DNA from: Phylloscopus collybita
Taxonomy: Eukaryota; Chordata; Aves; Passeriformes; Phylloscopidae
Length of the DNA: 64,000 bases
Direction: 5' to 3'
Assembly (NCBI GenBank): GCA_027886175.1
Contig: JAJNNQ010000137.1
Coordinates: 9,056,001-9,120,000 of the forward strand
Below are positions 10,151 to 24,550 of this stretch, one piece after another (position 1 is the stretch's first letter; the number at the start of each line of letters is the position of its first letter). The notes beneath the pieces were generated by a model. That model ran no database searches. It had not been told where the DNA came from and saw nothing but the letters and a program-made list of their open reading frames with translations. Made by a program: the position numbers and the translations under genes.

Positions 10151-13100
10151 CATTTAGTAGACAGTAGTAGGCTAGAAATAGTAGATTAAAAATCTGGCAA
10201 AAAAACCAAACAAAGGCAAAACCCTCCCACAATCTCATTTGATTATCTTTTGATAATTATTGGGGAAAGCTTTATCAAACAAAAAGCATTGGCTCTATAT
10301 TACTATTAGAAATATATCATTTTCCCCCAGTAAGGAGCCTGTGCTGATATTTAACAGAAGAACACCTCTAAGCCTTCATTGTTTAATCCAGCTCTTCTTG
10401 AGGCCTCTGAGGAAATTCCTATTAGTGAGCAGGATCATTCCTATTTCTCTTTTTAAAAGCTTAGTGTGTGTTTACATGAAGGCCCTGTAGGCACCAATTA
10501 CTCTGTATTCATATAGCAACTGCAGAGCTTAAAAATCCCTGACAGACTCTTCTATTGATAATTCAGAAATTTGCCTTGGCAATCAACTGACTGAGAGCAT
10601 CCATCTCTTTTCAGATATTAAAATTCAAGCATTTATTTGTTGAAATGAAGTTTTTAACTCATATGATTCTAAATATTAAACAAGTATAAACCAAATACAG
10701 GGTACTTTTAAGGTACTACAGAGAAATCCCAGAGTTTCTGGTCTTGCTCACAGCTTTGCTGAGAATCCTCAGAAAGGAATTTAGCAAGTGTGTTCAACTT
10801 CACAGTTACACTGTCAAATCATGTGGGCAGAAGGCAAACAGTCAAGAGCTACATGAGCCAAATGCTGCTGCAACTTTTCAGGAAATTCTGACCAGCAACA
10901 GAGGAAGACAAAGAAGAAAATCACAAGATAAAAATGGTCAAACCTTAATTGCTTCACCTAGACACTCTCCAAAGAGAATCTTCTGGATTTTCTTAGATCC
11001 TTGCCCATCCATACAGTTGCATGCCTATAGAATGCTTGCTCCACATAGGGGAATACATCAGCATGATGTTTTATACATCCCATATGTTTTATACACTCCA
11101 AAGGATGTATCCTGTTTTTTCAGAAAGCCCAGTTTGCAGGATGATTGACTGCACAATACATGGGTTTGGTTTTGAAATCAGCCTAGGGGCTGTCTTTAGG
11201 ACAGTGCAGAAGAACATGGTGCACTCTGCAGCCTGGAGGTTGAAGGGAAAATAGACTGCTGGAGATCACTGCTTATTTTACTCAAGGGCCTAAAGAACAG
11301 TAAAGAGGCAGAAATCTTTCTTTCATGCAGCATCTAAAACAGGCATCCAATGGTTTGTACATATATACATATATATATGTAAAAAAATAAAAGATATTTT
11401 AAAAAAACAAAACAAAGCAAAACAAATAAATAAACAAACCCAGCCAAATATGTTGAGAACTTACTTCCCAGAAACCAGGAATTTAAATTATTGTTGAGAT
11501 GAAGGGGATGAACTAGGGTGGAGGGGGAAGGAGAACAAAACACTATCAGTGTATTCTCTATTCCTGCCTTTTATCTGTGCTTAGTAAACCTAATCCTGCT
11601 GACTGATCTTCTTGTACATGTTATTGAACTGAAAACTTCCTTTTCTATGGTGTGTCTTTACCCTGCTCCTTTCTGTTTAATGCAGATATTCAAGGAAAAT
11701 GCAAATCTTACTGCAATAGAGAGAATTATTGCTAATTACTACTAATGTTAGACTGTCTGTGCAGGTTCATCTGGTGGGAGACAGAGCTCTGATACAGATG
11801 TGGTGGCTCATTGCTCGAGCCTTAATGATACAGGAAAGTGGTGAATAGAAATAAGGTAGGGATAGAGAAAGCCTCATCAAATGAGAGTCAAAAAGAACTG
11901 CAAGTAGTAGCAATATGGTGAAAGCACTGTCATGAAGGAGGACAGTATGAGAGCATGGTTTATTTAGCATAGTAAAGAAAAAGCTGAAGGCAGTTTTGAT
12001 TGTTTCCTAAAAATACACAGGCAGAGTGAGAGAAGTGAGAAGAGGAGAATAAATATCACCAAGGGAGGAGAGCTTCACTTTCTAACCAATACGAAGACAG
12101 GGATAAACATATACAATATCCAAGAATAAATTCAGGGTAACATATTTTTTAAAATATAATGGCTAAGTCCTGAAATCACAGAATGGATGAAAAAAGATCT
12201 TCAGTGTTAATAAGATAGAACTTGTGGATGGTCTGATTGACAGAGACAAGGGAATATGTAATTCAAAATCTTCCTTTAGTCCCTCTAAGTATGACCCATA
12301 GAGTTTTGTGGAGGTGGGCGGGGGAAAAGTTAAATAAACAAAAGATCTGGAACACACTAAATTGGCAAAGAAACAGGGAGAAAGACTGAAAAGTTCATTT
12401 AGATATTGTATATTTCCAATACTAGTATGCTGCTGTTGGGTCATAGTTAATGAAGTAAGAGTCATAGAGTTCCTGGGAAGCCATTTGGAGTATGAATGTA
12501 TTTTAAAATAAAATGTAGGCTGCCTAATGAATCTAGAAGGTCAAAGCAAGTTGAAAGATCTGTTGTGAGTAATCTGGCCACTCTAAGAGGCCTAGAAATA
12601 GCAGATATTTTTATGAATGTTTTTGGTCTGGCTGCGATGGAGTTACCTTCCCCCACAGTGGCCATCTCAAATCTGTGCTGTGTATTTGGGGCTAGAATGA
12701 TGTTAATAACCAGTGCCATGCCTTTAATGAGTCAGAAATAAAAATCATGATAGATCACCTGCAGATAGTATTTTTCATTCACATCTGCTATCTGTATTTT
12801 GTTGAATTGGATCATGCATTGACCATGTCCCATGCATCAGGCAGACCAGGAGCCAGTGTACCCTCTTTTACCAGGACTAACAATGAGTGGCCCACTGAGC
12901 TTAGGGATTTGGACTTCAGCTCAATTTATCTGTTGTGCAGGAATCTTACATTTGAATTTCTTGTGCTTTAAGCTGGGGGTCTTTGAAATGAATGATTGAA
13001 TATTCATTAAGCCAGACAGAGCGTGTATAACCACAATGTAATGATTAAAAGACCACTGTGTCAAGAGATGAGCCGAGCCTGTGTTTGAACCAGTGCTGTA

Positions 13101-15798
13101 ACCTGTGACCATGATTGTCTGCAGTAGGGAGAAATTTTCACAAACATTTTATTTCTTGCACCCTTATAAGAAAGTGCTGTGGCTCACACACATCAGTAAA
13201 TCTTTTGTAACCCTCCCTGAACATGTACTCAGCCTAAGAAAATGTGACTTGGTTGTAATTAAAGAGGGTTTACATTTTCCCTTACCTCATAATTGTAAAT
13301 ACCTAATGTCTGCAGAAGAGTAGAAACACAGGTGAAGGAGAAGCACAGCACTTGTGGTACAAGAGTAACTTACCCTGGTTAACAGGAAAGTGCAGAGAAA
13401 GTTCCCTGGAGCTGCTAAATCTTTTGGCAAAGACATAATACTGCTTTAGATCTCTGCTGTTATGAATTGTTTATTTCTCTGCAGAAATGAAATGATCCCT
13501 TAAAATCTCAAAGTAGCTATTGATACATTTTTTTCTGTATTAAAATATATTTAATCTAAAATACTTAATCGTTGGTATAAAAGGTGGTAGGTAGTTCTCA
13601 TTTCAAACCATGGTCTTTGGTTGAAGTTGTCAGGCACTCTCATGGGTTTTTTTGCCCTGCACAAATCTTTTCAGCCAGTACGTGATAATTATCAGGACTT
13701 CTCACATAAGCAGAATAAAAAAAATGGGCTTTGTTTGAGCTGCAGAACCCTCAGGCACTGTCTTTCATTTGCCAGCTTCTAGCTATTATGTATTAGAAAT
13801 ACATGAAGGGCTCTGGGAGACAGGTGTATTTGGATTTGCTTCGCTGGAGTATAATGCCTCTTTACAAAGGTCACTGAAGTCAGAAGAAGTCAAAAAATAT
13901 GGACTGATAATGCATTTTGTACCAGATCATAGATACTAACAACCCTATTTCCCATTGTGCTGTTAATTACATATCAAGGAAGGAAGGACACTCCTCCAAC
14001 AGAAAGTGCTTCAAGCGTATTCTAATAAAAGAAGAAAACAGATCACAGTCCACATGATAAAAATGAATCCTATTGCTTAATATTACTGCCATGAACTACC
14101 AAATCAGTCCCTAGGAATTCATTGTTTATCTCATTTTTCCAAGAAGGAATTCCTAGTCCTGTAGGAATACATAATATACTATGTATTATTATGTATGTTC
14201 TACTTTCCAGACCACGCTGCCTCAGTGTGCTGTTTTCACAGCCTTCAAGAGCAAGTTCCACAGGCTAAGGGCTGCAACAAAGGAGAGAGATCCTAACTAT
14301 GCCCTTCCACTACAGTTTAAGTTATATGAAGGGAGAGATGTTTGAACAGACATCCCTGTCACAGGTGCCAGTTGTCTGATTTATTCCCTCTCAGAGGAAT
14401 GTACTGGCATCTGTGTGCATAGTGACACCTTGCCAGCTGGCCAGGAGGCTGTCCTCTCAGCTGTCCTTCCAGACAGATGAATTGCCACTGCACATAGCTG
14501 CCTGACAAAGGACAGACTTTCCAGGAGAAGGAGAGGGGAAAAGCACTTCACGTATCTCTGACAGTGGTTTTACTTAAAATTTGTTTACAGAATTAAGTTT
14601 ATTGGACCAGCTTATCACCAAAGCCATCTCTCTGACACTGCAGTAAGTTACTTGGATTGTGCACCATAAACCAGAGCAATTCACATACAAATTTACATTC
14701 TCTCTGATGTTGCTGAGTGGAGTATATTTTTCTCAGTCTGGTCATAACACAGTATGGGCAATATGATCTTACTTAATCTCCTTTTTTATAATCCTAGATC
14801 ACTCAGCCAAAATAAATACCTCTACCTTTCAGTAACTATACTAAATAGTTAGGTTTTAAAGCCTAGCTTTTTAAAGCTTTAAATGGTCTGAGCACTCAAA
14901 ACTCCTGATAGTAATCCACTTGTGAAAGTGTGCAACAAAACCTCAGCTGGCTTTAGGGAAAAAGCAATTGTTAAAACCATCACAACTCACATGTTAGTAC
15001 CAGCCAATGAGCTGGCAGTGCTGATGTACTGGTTTCTAATGGTTTCTATAAAATAAACCCAAATGGGGTTCTTTACTCATTGACAGTTTGAGAATCTTAT
15101 GCAATTTAACTATGAAGTGAGAATGAGTATTCCTAGTTTGTTTGCAGAATGAAAACACATGTTCTGATGTGTGATTAAAAGAATGGTAAAAACAATACTT
15201 GGCTGAGATTGAATTGAGCTAAGTCACTACAAAAAGATAAATACCAGGTGAAACTATTGCACAAGGTTTTTAAGACTCTCAAGGCAGAAATATAATAATG
15301 GCATTCAGATACTGTGAACAGTAATGCTTTAAAAGAGCCTGGAAACTATATCTATTCACCCCTAGAATATGCATCTCTTTTCCAGAAATGAATTAGCAGT
15401 GATTATTTTTTTTTCATGTTTATACTCTTATTAATTATCTCCTCAGATTTTTAGTTCATTCTGCTCACAGAACCTACACAGTTTGGTATAGAAAATTTTA
15501 CAAGGCTGGTCACATTGTTTGAATATAAGAAAAAAAAATCTATGCTTTTTAAATGACAGACATGTCTGCAAATGTGAATGCTCATTGTTATTCTCTTTAC
15601 ACCTCATGCCCTTTTATTCACTTATTTAATATATTTCAGCAGAGTGAATTAAAAGCAGTATTAAAGGCAGTGAATTGTTGTTTCTGGCTCATCTGGGTTT
15701 ATCCAGTGCATTCTAAGTAATATACCTGGTTTCTCCATGGAGAGAGGAGTTTTGTTTCCTAACCTTTCTGAAGCACGACTTCATACAGGCAATAGCCA
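10151..15798. other. Unique non-coding DNA
   Basis: About 5.6 kb with no recognisable gene. The longest frames (134 codons at 10744-11148, and 100 codons on the minus strand at 12163-12465) show no domain, signal peptide or repeated coding pattern, and overlapping frames on both strands are similar in size. An A-rich stretch with C interruptions lies at about 11400-11445, next to a short TA-rich stretch near 11361-11380. Confidence 0.5.
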
Positions 15799-15902
15799 TA
15801 AAATCATAAAGTCATAGAATGGTTTGGGTTGCAAGGGACCTTTAAAGGTCATCTAGTCCAATCTTCCCTGCAATGAGCAGAGACACCTTCAACTAGATCA
15901 GG
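15799..15902 (-). mobile_element. CR1 LINE 3' fragment, minus strand
   Basis: AAATCATAAAGTCATAGAAT is the degenerate 8-bp terminal repeat of CR1. It is followed by GGTTTGGGTTGCAAGGGACC and GGTCATCTAGTCCAA, the diagnostic antisense CR1 3' end. The copy is truncated to about 104 bp. Confidence 0.88.
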
Positions 15903-17930
15903 TATTTAGGCATAAAACAATGACTGGACTGCATTTCAAGCTCTGTAGGGTACTCTGCCTTAAGTCCTATCCTAGGAAATTTGAAACTTCCCATTATATG
16001 GTAGAGTAGCAAAGGAGTTGCTGGATTTCATCTCTGCTGTCTGGGTGTCAGGTAAAAGAGGAAATGAAGCAGTGGATTACTCTTATATCTGCATCATTGA
16101 AGAGGAAGTAGGCTCGACATTTATGTGGTGTCTTAGCACATCTAAATAAGGTCTTAGTTCTGCAATTATAGTGGTTTAGGTTTTCATCCAAGGTTCATTC
16201 TCACTGATTCTTTCCTAAGAATACCAGGTCTGTACCTGAGCCAAGTCAATGGCATGAGTTAGTGCATTCCTAACACTAAACAAAATCATATGGCTTAGTC
16301 TCAGTCAGCCTAAAGGATGCTTTTAAATATGTGAGTGGGCTTCTCATTAAGGATGAGCAACATTCACAGTAAAGGGTAAATGTGGTTTGCTTTGCAAATA
16401 CAAATGAACAGCTGGGCAGTACCATCTTAAATCACCATAACTAGACATGCAAGGCCACACTATTCATGCCCAGAGCTCAAGTTTCCATTATTCATTCATC
16501 TGTTTCCCACCCCTATTAGACTTGGACTGTGTTTGTTCTGATTGAAATTGCAGGGGCTACTCACAAAAGCAACCTCTTCTACACATGTGTTTGTGACTGA
16601 TGAACTTTCAAAACTGTGTTTTTGCTTTAAATAAAAATATAAATCTGTTACATTCCACAGATGGACACTGGCAACATGAGCTTCTGTCATATTCCTCCTC
16701 ATGTAAAATATTGATGTCAGGCTCTGTGATGCAAAGTAGCAAAACACTGAGTGCAGAAGCCATCCAAACCTCATTTGGATTCCCAAAGGAATTTGACCCA
16801 TCCTAGCAAGCACACTTTAGACTGATTATGTAGCTGTCAATTAAACTGCTGTTCTGTGCACTGTGATTACTCAGACTGTATTCTTTGTCACAACCAAAAT
16901 AAACCTACTGCAGTGGATTGCTTTTTTTTCTCTACTAAACAAATGCATATTGAACATGCATAAGTAAGCTTAAGTACTAAATCTTTTTGCTCAGATTTGC
17001 CAGTGACATACCCAGTAAATGTCTGAAGTTCAAAGCTGACAACAAAGGTACAGATACAATTCTGCTTTGTGAGGTGAGGATTGTGACACTGTATAAACCT
17101 GGGGTTATGAATTATGAAATGCAGTATTCATCATGTATATATTATAGGACTGCATGACATTAACAGCCTTGGTCTCCATGACAATACCAGAAGAAGATGT
17201 TGGATGAAAAAATGGCTATGAAGAATATGATTTAAATAAATATCACAATACTTCTGAGTCTTTTTTATTTAGCAGATTTTTTAACACATTTAAAGTAACC
17301 AAACTATTATTTCCTTCTTTATGTAACTAGACACAGTTTTCTCAGAGAGAGATTAACTTTTTGCTACCTGTATGTAAAAGCCAAAGCAGATTAGAGACTT
17401 ATGGATGATGGGTCACACCTGGCCAAATGGATTTAGTGTACCCTGCACTCAGTTTACAAAACACTGGCACTCTAAAATGTGATGCCTCTAGTCATAAGAA
17501 ACAATTATATCCCACCCTTAAAGTTTTTGGGTTTCCCTCTTGATTACAAAAACAGCCTCAGGTGACCAGACAGAGACAGACACTATGAAGGTGGGTGACA
17601 GCAGTGTTAGCAAGTCAGGCAGGCACCAATTTCTCTGGGCACCCCTCTCTAAAAGCTGTACGATTGCATTTTCCTTGTGCTTGTCATGGCACTAATTAGG
17701 TGGATCTTGAATGGGCTCATATTTATGTTGTCAAGTGAACGTGTGGGTATAAGTACACTGGGACTTTATATGGAGCTCATTAGCACCATTGCTATACAAT
17801 CCAGTAATATCCATCATTTCACAGCAGACAACAAAGACAACTTTGTCTTTGAATTTCAGCTCTTTCTTCTGGACCCATTCTTCATTTTCCCTTTCAGTAC
17901 CATAGGTTCTCTGAGCAGAAGATAAATTCA

Positions 17931-17931
<1 letters not shown>
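15903..17931. other. Unique non-coding DNA
   Basis: No recognisable gene or repeat over about 2 kb. A 105-codon minus-strand frame (16496-16813) overlaps a 68-codon plus-strand frame and neither resembles a known protein. Confidence 0.5.

Positions 17932-17963
<32 letters not shown>
17932..17963. repeat. (TAA)n microsatellite
   Basis: About ten TAA units lead directly, after a single G, into the A/C tract that follows. Confidence 0.9.
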
Positions 17964-17964
17964 G

Positions 17965-17993
17965 AAAACAAAAAAAAAAAAACCAAAACAAAA

Positions 17994-18029
<36 letters not shown>

Positions 18030-18175
18030 AAAAACACCCCACAACAACAACAACAAAAAACAAACCCAAAAACAACGACAACCCCTCCCCCCCAACACAC
18101 AAAATCCCAAAACAAAACAAAAAACCAACCAAACAAACAAACATACAAACAAACCAAACAAAGACATACAAGATG
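17965..18175 (+). repeat. A/C-only simple tract with 36-base poly(A) core
   Basis: From 17965 to 18076 the plus strand holds only A and C, including a run of 35 or more A. The A/C bias continues, with a few G and T, to about 18175. On the minus strand it encodes long runs of Phe, Leu, Cys and Val that make spurious frames of up to 151 codons; these are not genes. Confidence 0.9.
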
Positions 18176-21100
18176 GTCAGGACCACATATTTACGTTAAA
18201 GAAGCTTGAAAGGAGTCACACAAATTATTTTAGGCTAACCATGGATTTTTTTAAATAAAATGGCTAATTCTAGCCTTAGATATATTTTTGTCTATAAGAT
18301 TTATTCACTGGGAGCATGCTGTGGTGCTGCCTCTCTGTCACCTCACCACTTCATATTTGTAAAGTGATGCAATAGCAATTTGGGAGCAGCATTAAATTCT
18401 TGTTATTAACTTCGTGTCTGATCTCTTTTTAGTCTCTAATATACACTCAATTCTCACATTGCCCTCAGAGAGATAAAATGCTCCATTATTCTGCTAGTTT
18501 ATGGCGTGACAATTTGAGCAGAAATTACATGGTGTGCTCTATGTAACTCCTGCCTTGGAATAGATGCTCCTTGTTTTGTTTCTTCTCAGCCCTTTGACTC
18601 TCACCCTTCACAAGGGATGATACCAAAAGAGGAACTCAGACTGTAAGACTCAGATTTTAAGAGTTCATCTTTCTATAAGCAAATTATTAATCAGAAAATA
18701 TTCTCTTCTGCTTTGCTCCTGTCACACTTGAACATCCAAACACTACGTGACTACAAAGAAAGATAGCCTATATGAAACTCCTGTGTAAGGATGCCTAATG
18801 TAAGAGACACCTGAATGCTGTAGCTGTATATGTTTTTTTCAGTCAGGATGCCTCACTGTGGCAGTGTCTGTGCTATCTGTGTTGGATAGCTAATCACTAA
18901 ATTCATTCCTAGATCTAGTACAAAGAATAAAAATTCTCCTTTGTTCCTCATGGCTGGTGCTTCTAGATGACTTTAGTCTGCTACAAGATGAAAGTGATGC
19001 GGCCTTCCATGGCATCCCTTATCTAATAGTTCAGTGTCTAGAACATCAATTTTGAGAAACATCACACCAGACTGAAACTTCTGATGACCCCTTTTGTTTC
19101 CCTTTTGAAAAAACAAACTTTTTAAATTTGTTATTAATTGATGATTTTTGTTTTGGCAAAGCATTATTGAAAACTAGAACATTCCATATTTTTAAAATGT
19201 GACTTTTAATATTTTTTTTTCCCCAGAGGCTTCAGTTATTTGGAATCAGCCTTTTTAATGACTGGAATCCTAATCATATTATGAAAAAAAACAAACAAAC
19301 CTTCTCTTTATTCAAAAGGTGCTTCACTGATGTAAAATATAAAACAAATAAATGAAAATAAATTTTTTGTTTAAGAATAATGCATTTGAGGCACAGCTAT
19401 CATTTTAAAGTAGCTCTAGGGCTTTATTAGGGAACCCTTCTCCTGGCTTTAACTAACCAAATAAAACCTTTCCAGAGAGATTAATTTCAAAAATTCTCTA
19501 TTAATAAAGACAAAGGCTCACCTTATCCTCAAATAATCATCCCCAGAAGGTACCATTGCTACACTGCCTATAAAACTCTTCTTACATTTAGAAAAAAATC
19601 CAAACTCGGGTTACATTTCCAAAGCATTGACAACAAAACGTTCTTTTCTGTCTCCCAGCTGATCGTGAGGTCTTCAAAGCATCATGGAGGCCAAAACAAA
19701 GGTCATGGTTTGATATGGCAACCAGAACTGAAATATGTGATAAAACTCAGTAAATCAAGGGAAAAGAAAACATTTTCTCAAATGTCTTGTGGGCATACAA
19801 CTTCCAGTGAACACTGGACTCAATATCATTTTTAAGTCTAATTCACATTTTTACATGTTTTATCAGCTGTGTGTTCTAGAATACCAGAGTCAAATTGAAA
19901 CCAGAATGCCAGGTGGTTGCAGAGAAAGACAGAAACCCATTACAAACAGAAATACAATCAATTTTTCCTTAAACAGGGAGATAAAATACGTTAAGCATTT
20001 TGATCAGCTTACATTTTAAAGATATGACAGATTTCTTTTATATTTTCACAGCTGTGAAAAATACCTTTCACAAATGATTGTGAGTTTTCATCACAAAAAT
20101 GAATAGCTAGCATATTGCATCAAAATATTGCCATTTTCAGAAAACATTTTTTAATACTTCATGATCTTCTTAGAAAATTAATCTTTTCTAGACGCTTCTT
20201 TTCATAGTTTGTTTTTCAATTACCATGGGACAACTACAGCTACACTTCTCAGATTTTTGCCTGTGGGTTCTAAGATGTTCTGTGGCAGCTGTTCCTTCAA
20301 CTTCTCCTAGAATACAGAACATGCTGCATCATATCCAGCTAAAAATTAAGTCTATGCTACCAATGTCCAAACTAGTTATTAACTCCCCAGTGCATCAGCT
20401 GAGGAATTTAGGTGTTCTTAAATCTTCAGGAAAGAATCTTTTTCCCCTCCTTTCACAACATCAGTGTTTTCTGAGCTCAATTCACATGGCAACATCAAGA
20501 CCTGGGAGCAGCTCTCCAGCACTATGTGCATCATTCCATCTCCCACAACCTTTCAGAGGCAGACGCACCAAAGACCCTTCCCACTCTCCCCTGTGCAAGA
20601 GGAGGCAGGATCACAGGCTGCCTAACGAGGCAAAGAGACATCTACATTAAGCCCCTGTCTCCAAGCAGACTTAAAACTGAGTCATCTACTTCAGAAGCTG
20701 CATAAAATATGCTGGAGGACATAAATAATTCCCACAGCTCAAAAATTAGATTCCTTACTGGCTTCTCTTCCCTACAGAGAAATGAACCCATCCTGATCAG
20801 CAGCTACTCCCAGCCTGGGCTTAGAATCAGGTTTTACTTTTATTTACATGCACTGATAGAAGAGGTACCTGTCACTTATCTAACCAGAAAAGAAAATATA
20901 TATTGTTAATATTATTCAAAAGCAAAATATAAGTCTGCATTCGCAGTGAATATAATGAAAATTTTATCCAAAATACAAAAAAAGCCCCAAAACCATCTGT
21001 ATTCAAAAACCTGTAAAAAGCAACCAATATTAATAAATCTGAATTTAAAAAGATATTCTTTAAATCACAAGCAGATACCAACACACATACAGTAAGTCAT

Positions 21101-22241
21101 GGAGACAGGGAGGGTTCTAAGCTCACAGCCATACCCACATACCCAGTGGTTTGGTATTTCCTGTCTCTCTTCCCCTCTTCTCCTTACCCCGAAATCTTTT
21201 TCTCAGGCCCTGATCTAGAACTCACTTGTGAGCAGTGGAAATTTTTTCACCACTATGAGGGGCATTAGTCTGAGGGCCTCTTATTTTCCAGGCTGCATCC
21301 CCTCTTCTCACTGCTGCAGTGCTTTAACACCATGGCAGTGAAGCTTTTACTGCTTAACTTGCAACTCCAACAACTCCTGATGTCAGCAACCTGAGTTTCA
21401 GCACGAAATATGAACACATCATGCAGTGTTATATATAACTATGCCCTGAACTACATTAAAATACAAAATTCCCTGATACCTGCATATTTGGAAACTTTTT
21501 CAAATTTTCCACATTTCAATAACAATTTTTCTAGCACTAGCAGAATTAAGTTAGTGGAGAACCTCACACTTCCTTATTGTTAGCATCTCAGAATTTTAAA
21601 GAATATGATTTTGATCTGATGACTTTATTATTTGCACCTTACTTTTCTGGGGACTCCTATCTATTTTTTTTTTTCAAATGTCAGACTCTAATACAAATCA
21701 ACCCCGAAAAATTATGCAATGTTTAATAACATCAAGCAGTTCAAATATTAGAGGACTCTGCTCTTAGGCTTCTCCACTGACACTAAAATGTGTGAAAAAT
21801 AAGAGTTGCCTATCAGCAGAGACCACATTTCTTGGAAATGCCTCAGATAAGAAGATAACGAAACTTATTAATGAAGAATGAACTTGAAAAAAAACTTTTT
21901 AATTAATGCACAGTGATGTTTTCAGAAATACTTTCAGAAAATAACTAGTATATTTTCAAATTTTCATAGGCCAAACTACTGTATAACCTAATGACTTGAC
22001 CCTGCAACTGCTTCCATACATATGGTTCTTTTGTAGCACTTTCTGAATATATTTATGCAGCTTTAGGTGTTGCAGTTAAAAGCAGAATGAAAAAGGAGTA
22101 TGAATAATCTTTGAACATGTAGGAAGCATGTTTAAGGAAATCTCAAGTCCAGAGTCCAGAGGCTTTGATGCCAACAAAGATTATCCTCTAAATAAAATTT
22201 CCATTAAAATTTCTTAATCATTATATATGCTTGCTTTCTTT
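18176..22241. other. Unique non-coding DNA
   Basis: About 4 kb without gene or named repeat. A 141-codon plus-strand frame at 20225-20650 has no recognisable motif and no coding support that I can see. Confidence 0.5.
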
Positions 22242-22296
22242 AAAAAAAACAACAAAAAAACCAAACAAAAAAAACCTCAACCAACCAAAAAAAAAA
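22242..22296 (+). repeat. Short A/C-only tract
   Basis: A 55-base A-rich stretch with C interruptions and a single T, of the same style as the longer A/C tracts elsewhere in the window. Confidence 0.85.
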
Positions 22297-22497
22297 GTAA
22301 CCTTCTTTCTTATAGGAAAGAAGTTAGTCAATCAAGAACAAAAGTATTCATTGTTTTTAGAAGTTGTTGTGATTTAATTATTCTATTAAATGAGACAAAT
22401 GTGTTTGATGTATGTGTTAGACAAAGTTTGAATAGTCCATTCATGCACAGAAAGTGGAAACATCCCTTGAGAAATACATCATTCTCTCTCATTCCTG

Positions 22498-22500
<3 letters not shown>

Positions 22501-22535
<35 letters not shown>
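22501..22535 (+). repeat. Poly(A) tract, about 33-35 bases
   Basis: An uninterrupted A run. There is no AATAAA signal at a typical distance upstream and no processed-gene body, so a retrocopy is not supported. Confidence 0.85.
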
Positions 22536-22538
<3 letters not shown>

Positions 22539-24508
22539 TGGCCTAATGAACTGAAAAGGCAGCAGCAGTGTTGCAAAAGTCCAACATTTCAGCACTTGCT
22601 CAGCTCAGAGAAACTGGTGAGAAAGGGTATATTGCTTCTTAAAATGTAAGGAGTAGGCAATGATAGCAAAAAGGAAAAGAACTGATTCAAAGTCAGAATG
22701 AACAATAAATTCATCAGGCTTTAGTTCAGCACAAGAAGAATGAATGAAGTGCAAATACACACAACTCTTCAGCAGCGTTCAAATCTGTGAGGATGTGTAC
22801 AGATACTACATGCAGAAATGAACACTTTTCTTCAAACAGAAAAACTTATTTTGGTATCATGTTGCAATCTTGTCTTCTCAGAAGTGTAATAAGTTATTCA
22901 GCATAACAAAGATGAGTTACCATGAAAATATCTGTATATTCTTTTTGACTGGAAAGATTTATGGAATGGATGAATGAATGTCACATGACATTATCAGTGC
23001 AGAGCATTAACAACATCTTTCTAAAATTGCATTTTCAAGCTGATGTTTGCATACCATTTAGAAGGGGAAAGTACTTATGCAAAGACAGACTTTGAAACAG
23101 TCAAATACTTTTGAAAACTTATTTTCTGATTGGAAAAAATATGCAGAAAATAAATTGTCTATTACTGCTCAGGAATCTGTAGTAAATTTATTTTTTTCTG
23201 ATTTCTTCTCTAGCAAAACACTTCCCAGGTGATGTACAACTCTTATTTTCATACAAAACTTAACTTCCAAAACTATGAAAAACTTCAGAATGAGAAAAAA
23301 TAAGAGGTCCACAGAAGCTGATATGAAGCAGTGACTAAGCAGAACTCCCAGGCCAACCATAGCAAATTCCTACGTTAATTTTTTGCATGGAAGCAAAAAA
23401 ACTTTCTTTCAATGGACAATTTATAACATCTCCTTTCTTCCCTGGAATTAAACAGACTCTATCTTCATAGGTTCTCTTTCTTTAATCACTTGTGAATACT
23501 AGCCAAGTATTTTACAGTCTAAATGTGGTAATAAGCATTTAATTTGCAAATAAAAGCTTAGTCCCTTATTTTTTTCCAAAGTACTAATAGCATAATATAC
23601 ATATATTTACATAAAACCCCATAATACATATATATGATAAAATATTTTGCAAAAGAAAGTACTGCAGGAAATAAGGCAATGTGTGTTAGATGTTGGCATG
23701 CTTTGTGCTTCTGGATAGTTAGCCTGAGATTCACTTTTGTGTGACAGAAATCAACTACTCCTTCCAATGTTTTCAATTTGGTTGAGACCATTTAAGTGCA
23801 AGACAGTATAAAAATACATGTGTTATACTCTCTCCAAGCACCACAGTTGTAAAAATAATTGCAGATGTAATTTATAGCTCAGAAAACGTCAGAGTTATAT
23901 TTGCAATGATTGAGATCTGGAAGAATATATTATGAATGCCTCAGCCACAGCTGGGTTTGGGATCTCTTCTCTGCAGTCTTGGATGCAGTATAAGAAAATC
24001 CCTTGTGGTAGTTCTGGTTCTGTTCAATCCAAGAGACTCTGCAATATCCAGCTGCTCCATAGGACCTTGAATTGCCCAGCAGCTCCACCAGACTAACGTG
24101 ACACTGCCATTTAAACTCATCTGCTCACCTCAATATGTAACTAACTTTAATCAATCTGAGCACCTGAAAAAGGTATTTCAGAAGTTCTGACCACAAATAA
24201 ATCTAGTTGAAGGTAGGCAGCTATCTGCAGGAGTGTGCTTGTTTCCTTCTGTCACTTTCTGGGCCTCAGAGGTGGAACCAAGGCTGCAGTGGCAGGTTTT
24301 TTCCCGCTGCTCAGATTTCAGACCCCTCTCCAGAGCTGAGCAGGCACTTACAAGAACCCTCTGAAGCAGCTACTCTTCTAATTTAGAGCCACAAGTTGTT
24401 CCTATGTCCTGTAAAACAGTAGGAAAGCTCAAACGTGTTCAGGTGATGAAAACTGATGTCCTTTCTTCTGGGATAACCTGTACATTTTTTTATGATGAGA
24501 TAGTTACC
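22536..24508. other. Unique non-coding DNA
   Basis: No gene or repeat family recognised. Frames are below 80 codons. Confidence 0.5.
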
Positions 24509-24531
24509 AAAAAAAAAAAAAAAAAAAAAAA
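24509..24531 (+). repeat. Poly(A) tract, 23 bases
   Basis: Homopolymer run about 20 bases upstream of the solo LTR at 24551. It is not part of the LTR because the target duplication lies between them. Confidence 0.85.
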
Positions 24532-24544
24532 TAAATCCCAGGAA

Positions 24545-24550
24545 CACTCC
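24545..24550 (+). repeat. Left target-site duplication (CACTCC)
   Basis: Six bases immediately before the LTR's TG terminus, identical to 24885-24890. Confidence 0.8.

Noticed and set aside
17731..18186. 151-codon minus-strand frame rich in Phe, Leu and Val, resembling a membrane protein
   Set aside because: The apparent membrane segments are read from the antisense of poly(A), (TAA)n and A/C sequence.
20225..20650. 141-codon plus-strand frame starting MGQLQLHFS
   Set aside because: No family recognised, ordinary AT-rich context, no splice or promoter support. This length is expected by chance in 64 kb on six frames.
22501..22535. Poly(A) tract as the tail of a processed pseudogene
   Set aside because: No gene-like body, AATAAA at the right distance or flanking duplication was seen. 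The same applies to the tracts at 24509, 31943 and 52003.
22227..22649. 140-codon plus-strand frame with Lys runs
   Set aside because: The Lys runs come from two A-rich tracts, and the rest has no motif.
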